Part shown: in pieces, positions 1-5,077 of the stretch | Numbering within the stretch: position 1 is the first letter of the stretch | Layout: each line of letters opens with the position of its first letter | Assembly (NCBI GenBank): GCA_049965975.1 | Contig: JBMFVN010000035.1 | Coordinates: forward strand, 1-8,127 | DNA length: 8,127 nucleotides | DNA from: JAGDXZ01 sp049965975 | GTDB taxonomy: Archaea; Micrarchaeota; Micrarchaeia; Micrarchaeales; CABMGC01 | Direction of reading: 5' to 3' | The notes under the pieces: generated by a model | The model's input: the letters and a program-made list of their open reading frames with translations, nothing else | Told to the model about the DNA's origin: nothing | The model's database searches: none | Made by a program: the position numbers and the translations under genes

Positions 1-8
1 AATACCTG

Positions 9-17
9 TTTTTATTT
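9..17 (+). promoter_or_regulatory. Candidate TATA box for the HAD phosphatase gene
   Basis: A T-rich TATA-like element (TTTTTATTT) is centred about 25 bases before the ATG at 38. This is the distance expected if transcription starts at or next to the start codon, giving a leaderless mRNA. The same spacing recurs before three other genes here. The element is weak as a TATA box and lies at the window edge, so any upstream BRE cannot be judged fully. Confidence 0.4.
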
Positions 18-37
18 GTTTTTAGCGTATTTGCTGC

Positions 38-688
38 ATGGCTTTTCATGATATAAAAGCAGTTGTGTTCGATCTCGACGGTACACTTGTAAACACGTTG
101 CCAATAATCATAGACGGCTGGGTAAAGACGTTCAATAAACTAGGAATACATGTTAACAAGGAGGAACTGAGCGCAAGGATACGCACAGGCATAGCTACAA
201 ACGAGCTGATACGAGCTTATGTGTCGAATGCCAGCGATGAGCAAATAATCAGCATAAGGCAGCTTAGGCTTAGCATAATAAAAGACAGACTAAGCAAGAA
301 TCTTCTTTTTCCTGGGGTAGAAGAGCTTTTGCAAAAGCTAAAAAGCAAGGGCGTAAAGCTTGCAATAGCCACAGGCATGTCGAGCGGGCCATTGGAGATA
401 GTGGTTAAATCTAGCGGGCTTGGCAAATACATAAGCACAATAGTAAGCAGCGACGATGTGAAAAGGACAAAGCCTGCGCCTGATATAGTGCTTGAAGCTT
501 TCAGAAGGCTTGGCATAGACCCGAAGTGCGGGGTTGTTGTAGGCGATACCGAGAAGGATGTGCTAGCCGGCAAAGCAGCTGGCGCGCACACAGTGCTCAT
601 ATGCAACGAATGCGACAAAAAAGAAACAGTCGCTGAAAAAGTGATAAACAGCATAGGCGAGCTTTCAAAAATTCTCGGACTGAACTAG
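38..688 (+). CDS. HAD-superfamily phosphatase, phosphoglycolate phosphatase-like
   Basis: This 216-residue protein is a haloacid dehalogenase-type hydrolase, probably a cytosolic phosphatase for small phosphorylated metabolites. All four HAD motifs are visible: FDLDGT near the N-terminus (nucleophile D12, acid/base D14), motif II Thr112 in 'IATG', motif III Lys145 in 'KRTKPAPD', and motif IV 'VVGDTEKD' with D170 and D174 for Mg2+. The stretch between motifs I and II (about residues 20-90) is helical and the right size for a C1 cap, as in phosphoglycolate phosphatase, PpaX and beta-phosphoglucomutase. Length is normal for that group. An in-frame TAG at 23-25 precedes the ATG at 38, which fixes the start closely. 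No signal peptide or membrane segment is seen. The substrate cannot be read from sequence; phosphoglycolate phosphatase is the likeliest label, but sugar-phosphatase or pyrophosphatase activity is possible. Confidence 0.9.
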   Translation: MAFHDIKAVVFDLDGTLVNTLPIIIDGWVKTFNKLGIHVNKEELSARIRTGIATNELIRAYVSNASDEQIISIRQLRLSIIKDRLSKNLLFPGVEELLQKLKSKGVKLAIATGMSSGPLEIVVKSSGLGKYISTIVSSDDVKRTKPAPDIVLEAFRRLGIDPKCGVVVGDTEKDVLAGKAAGAHTVLICNECDKKETVAEKVINSIGELSKILGLN

Positions 689-728
689 TTACAGCTAAGC
701 ATGCATTGTTGACTGCAGTGAAGGTGCG

Positions 729-790
729 CTTTTAAACATCTCCTCTGTATTGTTCGCTATATCTAACCAGATAGGCAATGTTTTTAAATG
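729..790 (+). promoter_or_regulatory. Intergenic promoter region of the pilin-like gene (several TATA candidates)
   Basis: Between the HAD stop and the pilin-like gene are three TATA-like elements: CTTTTAAAC (729-737), CTATATC (757-763) and GTTTTTAAATG (780-790). The last would place transcription initiation near 811, leaving a leader of about 30 bases before the ATG at 841. I cannot tell which is used. The gap holds no other gene that I can see. Confidence 0.4.
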
Positions 791-817
791 TCAAAATACA
801 AAACAATAATTGTGGGC

Positions 818-828
818 GGGTGGTGGGT
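818..828 (+). promoter_or_regulatory. G-rich Shine-Dalgarno-like stretch before the pilin-like gene
   Basis: GGGTGGTGGGT lies about 12 bases upstream of the ATG at 841 and contains GGTGG, similar to the archaeal anti-16S sequence GGTGA. Two in-frame GTG codons (820 and 823) also fall inside it, so a GTG start is the main alternative. The run supports translation starting at or near 841 and not at the ATG at 778. Confidence 0.35.
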
Positions 829-840
829 ATAAGCCAAAGT

Positions 841-1950
841 ATGAGGGTGCAGGCAGCAACAGAATACCTAATAGTAACGATAGCCATGTTGGCTATTGTC
901 GGTATGGTTGCTGCTCTGCTCCTTAATTCTTCTGGTTCTATCAGCTCGATAGAGCCGCAGACATGCAGCTTCGACACAGGCATAGCTTGCAAAGGGCTTG
1001 TTGTAGCTTCAAACAGCACAAGCACGCTTGTCGCTTTAATGGGAAGCAATGCCAAGCGCTACGAAATGCATGACCTTTCTGTTGCTGTAAAAATAGGCAA
1101 TGCCATTTCGTCTTTGCGCTGCACTCCTAACCTTATAAAGCCTGGCGCTCCTTTTATGTGCTTCGGTTCTCTTAGCAGGCAGCTTTCAGCAGGAACCCAG
1201 GTGACGCCTACATTTGTAGCAAACGTTTCCTACTGCGGGCTCGACAGCTGCAACAACCAAATTAAAGAGAGCTTCATAGGCTCTGCAAACACGTATGTGT
1301 CGAAGTACAAGGTTCCTGATTTCGGCATCACGCTAAGCAGCCCTGTATATGCGCCAGCCGGAGCAGTGATGCTGAGCGTAGACCTTGATATTCTGGGTCA
1401 CAATTTTACTATAGAGCGTGCAGATATTGAAAATGGCAACATGTCTACGAGCGCCTATTCACCTTACGCTTATTTTGTAAACATATCGCACAGCTCTTCA
1501 AACAACCTTGACACAGTAAACGTATCTTTTGCTGGCTCTTCTTCAAACGAAACTTTCGTTCTCAACATGAAAACCATAAATAACATGTACTGCTCACAAA
1601 ACAGCACAAACTTGGTCCTTGAGCTGCTGCTAACAGGCTACTACTCGCAGTTTATAAAGTATCCATCAGGCTTTGACGCTTTTACATGCCCGGTGTACAA
1701 CAATTCTGTATACTGCGTTAGCAATTCATCTGCTTACTTTGCTTCGCTGACAAATGCAGAGACCGGAGAATGGATTTCAACAAACAGCATCAACACGCAA
1801 AACAGGATTTTTGCATGCTTGGCCTACGATTCAATTCTTTATTGCTTTACAAACAGCTCGGCATACTATTCAGTGATATCGCAAAACGGGCTTAGTGCCT
1901 GGAATTCGCTCACTTACCCATTATTCGTTAACCTGACTTCTTGCAGCTAG
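841..1950 (+). CDS. Secreted pilin-like protein with class III signal peptide and C-terminal Cys-paired repeats
   Basis: This surface or secreted protein has 369 residues from the ATG at 841. It starts MRV followed by QAATEYLIV and a single hydrophobic helix ending near residue 30. This is an archaeal class III signal peptide, in which a prepilin peptidase (EppA/FlaK/PibD type) cuts just before the Gln and the helix then packs into a pilus-like fibre or stays in the membrane. The rest is predicted extracellular. It is rich in Asn, Ser and Thr with many N-glycosylation sequons (NSS, NST, NIS, NLT), and has several Cys pairs, for example around residues 40-50, 'YCGLDSC', and the two terminal repeats. 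Residues 283-368 carry two 43/42-residue Cys-paired repeats, given as a separate feature. The open frame extends back to an ATG at 778, but that start would bury the signal peptide behind 21 polar residues, so 841 (or GTG 820/823) is preferred. It is likely monocistronic. The exact role (pilin, adhesin, cell-surface anchor) is not determined; the signal-peptide call is firm. Confidence 0.8.
   Translation: MRVQAATEYLIVTIAMLAIVGMVAALLLNSSGSISSIEPQTCSFDTGIACKGLVVASNSTSTLVALMGSNAKRYEMHDLSVAVKIGNAISSLRCTPNLIKPGAPFMCFGSLSRQLSAGTQVTPTFVANVSYCGLDSCNNQIKESFIGSANTYVSKYKVPDFGITLSSPVYAPAGAVMLSVDLDILGHNFTIERADIENGNMSTSAYSPYAYFVNISHSSSNNLDTVNVSFAGSSSNETFVLNMKTINNMYCSQNSTNLVLELLLTGYYSQFIKYPSGFDAFTCPVYNNSVYCVSNSSAYFASLTNAETGEWISTNSINTQNRIFACLAYDSILYCFTNSSAYYSVISQNGLSAWNSLTYPLFVNLTSCS
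1687..1944 (+). repeat. Two tandem 43-residue Cys-paired (kelch-like) protein repeats plus the first Cys of a third
   Basis: Within the pilin-like gene, two units align at matching positions: Cys1, Tyr4, 'YC' at 9-10, 'NSSAY' at 13-17 and Trp29. Unit 1 begins at codon 1687 and unit 2 at codon 1816, exactly 129 bases apart. A third Cys follows at codon 1942, 42 residues after the second, and the gene stops one residue later. The pattern C-x3-5-Y..YC..xx-Y..xxW resembles the kelch-like blade repeats I recall from DPANN secreted proteins. Similarity is at protein level; the DNA copies have diverged. Confidence 0.7.
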
Positions 1951-1975
1951 CTTGTGCGAGCAGCAGAATAGTTCT

Positions 1976-1985
1976 CATATTTATT
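1976..1985 (+). promoter_or_regulatory. TATA box for the tldD-tldE operon (leaderless)
   Basis: CATATTTATT is centred about 26-27 bases before the ATG at 2007, in the AT-rich stretch between the pilin-like stop and tldD. This predicts a transcript starting at the tldD ATG itself. It also explains why the upstream in-frame extension to a TTG at 1941 encodes an artificial hydrophobic stretch. Confidence 0.6.
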
Positions 1986-2006
1986 TTTTTGTTAGTAAAA
2001 TTAAGT

Positions 2007-3386
2007 ATGCAAGAGTCTATTGCTGATTTTGCCCTGAAGCTGGCAGAGGCAAAGTCTGATTACGCAGAAGTGTACTTGGAAGAATCCACAGGCCGCTCGT
2101 TTGCCGTGGAGCAGGGCTATGTTAATGGCGGGAGCTACGGCAAGTCTATTGGATTAAGAATAAGGCTTCTAAAGAACAGCAAGCTTTACACATTTTCGAC
2201 GAACGTGCTCGACAAGCAAAAGATAGCAAGTGCAATAAGTCGTATCAACTTCTCAGCCACGTTTGACTACGGTCTTTCTGAAGAGCGTGCAGAGAAGGCA
2301 GACTATGCGGTAAAGGAGGCTAAGAAAATAGAAGACGCCGACATGCTTGGCGACCTTCTTTATCTTGACAGGCTTCTTGCAAAGGAAAAAGAGATCAAAT
2401 ATAGAAGCCTGTACGGCGTGCTCAGCAGTACGCGCTCATATTATGCCAATTCTCAGGGGAGCGAGATAAGAGCTCGTATTCCTTATGTCAACTCGTTTTT
2501 CAGGGTAGTCGTGGGATCTGGAAAAGAGACAAGGGCAAGGTACAGGCAGTTCGGCGGCGTAGGTGGCTACGAGCTTTTCAATACAGAGAAAATAGGCGAT
2601 GAGCTTGTTGAAGAAGCAAGAAACCTTTCAAAAGTAACAGAGCAAGGGGTTTCACTTTCAAAAAGCGCTCTCAAAAAGATAAAAAACGTGGTCATATCTT
2701 CAGAAATCTCAGGAATAGCTGTCCACGAAAGCGTTGGACATCCGAGCGAAGCCGATAGAGTATTCGGCAGGGAGGCCGCGCAGGCGGGCACAAGCTACCT
2801 TGCGCATAATCTTGGCATGAGGATAGGCAGCGAGCAGGTAAACATAGTAGATGATCCGACAATAGCGCATGCATTCGGCTTTTACCTTTACGATGACGAA
2901 GGAGTTAAGGCAAGGCCGAAGAAGCTAGTGGAGAAAGGAGTGCAGAAGGAGCTTCTGCTAAACAGAGAATACGCCTATATGCTCAATGCAAGAAGCAATG
3001 GCTCAGCTAGAAGCGACTCATATTCAAATGAGCCCATAATAAGGATGTCAAACACGTATCTTGAGAAAGGCGATGCGTCTTTCGAAGAGTTGCTTGCAGA
3101 AGCAGAAACCGGAATTTACGTGAAAAGCTTTACAGAATGGAACATTGATGATACAAGGAGCTTTGCCAGATATCAGGGCAACGAGGCGTATCTGATAAAG
3201 AAAGGCGAGCTTAGCACGCCTGTCAAGAACTTTGTCATAGAAAAGACGACAAGCGAATTCTGGAGTGCAGTAAGGCTAGTGGGCAAAGATTTCAGGCTCT
3301 GGCTTGGCATTTGCGGCAAGGGAGAGCCGGAGCAGGGCGTTCCTGTTACGATGGGTGGTTCTTCAGCGCTGCTAAGCTTCGGGTGA
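2007..3386 (+). CDS. tldD: TldD metalloprotease, catalytic subunit
   Basis: TldD is the zinc-dependent catalytic subunit of the TldD/TldE protease. In E. coli this complex trims the leader of microcin B17 and degrades the CcdA antitoxin; its archaeal substrates are not established. The 459-residue protein has the family's HExxxH motif as HESVGH (H240, E241, H245). Near the C-terminus is 'GICGKGEP' with Cys436, matching the Cys that serves as the third zinc ligand in the E. coli enzyme. The middle region 'RSNGSARSDSYSNEPIIRMSN' style sequence and the 'PVTMGG' ending are also typical. E. coli TldD is 481 residues, so this one is close to full length. The start at 2007 is chosen for three reasons: the TATA box lies 26-27 bases upstream, MQESIADFALKLAEA matches the family's N-terminal helix, and a 22-codon extension to TTG 1941 would overlap the previous gene. 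The protein is predicted cytosolic. It is followed directly by its partner tldE, consistent with an obligate complex. Confidence 0.93.
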   Translation: MQESIADFALKLAEAKSDYAEVYLEESTGRSFAVEQGYVNGGSYGKSIGLRIRLLKNSKLYTFSTNVLDKQKIASAISRINFSATFDYGLSEERAEKADYAVKEAKKIEDADMLGDLLYLDRLLAKEKEIKYRSLYGVLSSTRSYYANSQGSEIRARIPYVNSFFRVVVGSGKETRARYRQFGGVGGYELFNTEKIGDELVEEARNLSKVTEQGVSLSKSALKKIKNVVISSEISGIAVHESVGHPSEADRVFGREAAQAGTSYLAHNLGMRIGSEQVNIVDDPTIAHAFGFYLYDDEGVKARPKKLVEKGVQKELLLNREYAYMLNARSNGSARSDSYSNEPIIRMSNTYLEKGDASFEELLAEAETGIYVKSFTEWNIDDTRSFARYQGNEAYLIKKGELSTPVKNFVIEKTTSEFWSAVRLVGKDFRLWLGICGKGEPEQGVPVTMGGSSALLSFG

Positions 3387-3387
3387 T
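3381..3387 (+). promoter_or_regulatory. Shine-Dalgarno-like site overlapping the tldD stop, for tldE
   Basis: GGGTGAT contains the tldD stop codon TGA and matches the archaeal ribosome-binding consensus GGTGAT. It lies immediately before TTG 3388 and 3 bases before TTG 3391. The closer fit to normal spacing is TTG 3391. It suggests that translation of tldE is coupled to termination on tldD. Confidence 0.6.
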
Positions 3388-4737
3388 TTGTTGGAAGCAG
3401 AGTATATTGTGAAAAAGGCAATTTCTGCAGGTTTTGACGAGGCTGTGGCTTCTGTGTTCTCTTTTCATAAGTCATACCTGAAAATAGCAAACTCAAAAAT
3501 AGATTCTATAGTTGAGAAAAGGGTCGAGAGTGCCCAGCTTTACTTGGCTAGCAAGAAGAGGCTTTTATTTACAAACATAGAAAAGCTTGATGAAGCAAGC
3601 GTGCAGAAAAGCATAGAAAACGCAAAAAGACTTGTTTCGAAGATCAAGCCAAAAGAGGACTATTTCGGCATAGCAGAAGGCCCTTTCAAATACAAGCGCA
3701 TAAAGCTTGGTTATGACGCGGAGCTTGCAGAAGATGTAAGCGGTGCGGTAAGCGACATAGCGCAGCAGTCAATAAGCTTCGAGCTTGAGCTCGGAGCTAG
3801 CAACCTTGCCGGTACTGTCGTGGCTAGCGCGTCGGAAGAGCAGCTTGCAACAAGCAGTAATGTTAATGCGGAAAGCAAGGATACAATGGTGAGGCTTTCA
3901 TTGAGGCCTTTCTTCGGAAGCGTGTCAGTGCAAGACGTAGTTGCGAGCAGAAGGCTTTCCGGCATAAATCCTGAGAAGCTTGCAGAGAGGACTGCCGACA
4001 CTGCGCTTAGCGTAAGGAAATTTGGCAGGATAGAGCCAGGGGCTTATGACGTAATTTATGCACCATCTCCTGCTGGCTTGATACTCTCAAATGTGAGCTC
4101 AATGGCCTGCATGGGTTCAATAGAAACAGGAAGTCCTTTCATAGGCAAGCTAGGCAAGCAAGTAGCGTCAAACGAGCTCAGCGTATTCGATAGCGCTGTG
4201 GAGCCCGACGGAGTTAACTCATCGGTTTATGATTCAGAAGGGTATCCTACACAAAGAACAGCTCTAATAGAAAACGGCATTCTAAAGACATATTTGCATA
4301 ACCACTCGACAGCAGAGAAATATCACACAAAGAGCACTGGGAATGCCGGGTTGGTTGAGCCGGTGCCAAATACGCTTGTGCTGATTCACAAGAACCGGAA
4401 AAAAGACCTGGACTCTTTGATAAGCGAAGTAGACAAAGGAATACTTGTTACAAATACGTGGTATTTGAGGTTCAGCAACGATGTGACAGGCGCCTTTTCT
4501 ACTGTTCCAAGGGACTTGGCAGTTTACATAGAGCACGGCGAGCCTAAGTTTGCAATAAAGCCAATAGCTGGAACCGAAGCTACAGGGATAAGGATAAGCG
4601 ATAACATACCCCGCATGCTCAAGAGCATAGAAGCCACGGCAGGAAAGCCTGTCCAGTCAACCTCATGGGATTCGGAAGGCGCTTACTATTTCACGCCTTA
4701 TGTTCTTGTAAATGGCGTAAAATTCACAGTGGCATGA
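3388..4737 (+). CDS. tldE: TldE/PmbA, non-catalytic partner subunit of the TldD protease
   Basis: This 449-residue protein is the TldE (PmbA) member of the TldD/TldE pair. It shares the family fold but lacks the HExxxH zinc motif, as expected for the partner that helps form the substrate chamber. Family landmarks include 'SPAGLILSNVSS' around residues 230, 'GSPFIGKLGKQVAS', 'DSEGYPTQRTALIENGILKTYLHN' type sequence, 'STGNA', and the C-terminal 'TPYVLVNGVKFTVA' ending. It begins one base after the tldD stop, sharing the Shine-Dalgarno-like GGGTGAT. No ATG lies nearby; the frame opens with TTG TTG, so it starts at UUG 3388 or 3391 (448 residues). Both are non-canonical starts. The two-gene order tldD-tldE with near-zero spacing supports equal expression. 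A T-rich stretch at 4809-4819 is the likely transcription end. Archaeal substrates are unknown, and no modified-peptide or toxin-antitoxin gene is visible beside it. Confidence 0.92.
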   Translation: MLEAEYIVKKAISAGFDEAVASVFSFHKSYLKIANSKIDSIVEKRVESAQLYLASKKRLLFTNIEKLDEASVQKSIENAKRLVSKIKPKEDYFGIAEGPFKYKRIKLGYDAELAEDVSGAVSDIAQQSISFELELGASNLAGTVVASASEEQLATSSNVNAESKDTMVRLSLRPFFGSVSVQDVVASRRLSGINPEKLAERTADTALSVRKFGRIEPGAYDVIYAPSPAGLILSNVSSMACMGSIETGSPFIGKLGKQVASNELSVFDSAVEPDGVNSSVYDSEGYPTQRTALIENGILKTYLHNHSTAEKYHTKSTGNAGLVEPVPNTLVLIHKNRKKDLDSLISEVDKGILVTNTWYLRFSNDVTGAFSTVPRDLAVYIEHGEPKFAIKPIAGTEATGIRISDNIPRMLKSIEATAGKPVQSTSWDSEGAYYFTPYVLVNGVKFTVA

Positions 4738-4801
4738 TTGCAAGAGATTCATAAGCAACAAAGCTGCAAATGGCAAATCTGCATACCTAGAAAATAGCAA
4801 A

Positions 4802-4987
4802 TCACGCCTTTTTATTTTTGGTTGCCAGCTTTTTTGCTCCGAACCAGAACCTTTTTCCTCGAGCGCAATTAGTGCAGACGCCAAGCTCCGGCACGTAATG
4901 CTCGTCGCAAACATACCTGCCGCACAGCCTGCATACGTGCTTTGCATTTTTTCCGCAAATGTAGCATGCTCTGTATACCTCTACCAT
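4802..4987 (-). CDS. Small AN1-like zinc-finger protein
   Basis: This 61-residue basic protein has eight evenly placed metal ligands: C8-x2-C11, C19-x2-C22, C27-x2-H30 and C38-x2-C41. The spacing C-x2-C-x7-C-x2-C-x4-C-x2-H-x7-C-x2-C is close to, but not the same as, an AN1-type finger, and would bind two zinc ions in a cross-brace. After it come 'RGKRFWFGAKKL' and a Lys-rich tail ending NKKA, which suggests nucleic-acid or ribosome contact. An upstream in-frame ATG (4987+39, at 5026) would add 13 hydrophobic residues, but these are encoded by the promoter: TATA-like CATATATTTT sits about 24-25 bases before the ATG at 4987. The gene is convergent with tldE and divergent from the ATPase. Specific function is unknown; a regulator, a ubiquitin-like pathway factor or a ribosome-associated zinc protein are possible. 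The conserved Cys/His spacing makes it very likely real. Confidence 0.8.
   Translation of the reverse strand: MVEVYRACYICGKNAKHVCRLCGRYVCDEHYVPELGVCTNCARGKRFWFGAKKLATKNKKA
4809..4819 (+). terminator. Possible T-rich terminator of the tldD-tldE operon
   Basis: TTTTTATTTTT on the plus strand lies about 70 bases past the tldE stop. Archaeal RNA polymerase can stop on such T-runs without a hairpin. It falls inside the last codons of the convergent zinc-finger gene (encoding its Lys-rich tail), so the transcripts would overlap at their 3' ends. The 64-base gap 4738-4801 shows no gene and no clear hairpin. Confidence 0.4.
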
Positions 4988-5005
4988 AGCAAAAATAAAA
5001 ACAAG

Positions 5006-5016
5006 AAAATATATGA
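5006..5016 (-). promoter_or_regulatory. TATA box for the zinc-finger gene (minus strand)
   Basis: On the minus strand the sequence reads CATATATTTTC, centred about 24-25 bases before the ATG at 4987. This predicts a leaderless transcript starting at that ATG and argues against the longer frame that starts at 5026, which would lie upstream of its own TATA box. Confidence 0.6.
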
Positions 5017-5040
5017 CTTTTGCCATCGCGTTTGTGCATC

Positions 5041-5051
5041 TAATATAAAAG
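5041..5051 (+). promoter_or_regulatory. TATA box for the P-type ATPase gene
   Basis: TAATATAAAAG is a good archaeal TATA box centred about 32 bases before the ATG at 5078 and about 41 before the ATG at 5087. Initiation near 5072 would leave only a few bases of leader. Together with the minus-strand TATA box at 5006-5016, it makes this 90-base gap a divergent promoter region with room for a shared regulator. Confidence 0.6.
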
Positions 5052-5077
5052 TTTGAACTGCTAACATTACCTGTCTA

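Noticed and set aside
217..654. 145-codon minus-strand open frame opposite the HAD gene
   Set aside because: Low-complexity Ser/Leu-rich translation, fully antisense to a gene with all four HAD motifs.
778..840. ATG 778 as the start of the pilin-like protein
   Set aside because: It would put 21 mostly polar residues before the class III signal peptide, and no TATA box is well placed for a leaderless start there. A G-rich SD-like stretch lies before 841.
732..1055. 107-codon open frame on the minus strand
   Set aside because: It is antisense to the pilin-like gene, has no recognisable domain and is explained by the codon bias of the plus strand.
1941..2006. N-terminal hydrophobic extension of TldD from TTG 1941, looking like a membrane anchor
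   Set aside because: It overlaps the end of the previous gene, runs through the likely TATA box, and TldD proteins normally start near the MQESIADF helix and are cytosolic.
4738..4801. Repeated GCAAAT words in the gap after tldE as a repeat array or hairpin
   Set aside because: Only three short irregularly spaced copies and no convincing stem; most likely chance.
4988..5026. Hydrophobic leader 'MAKVIYFLVFIFA' on the zinc-finger protein
   Set aside because: The residues are encoded by the AT-rich promoter, and the TATA box sits correctly for a start at 4987.
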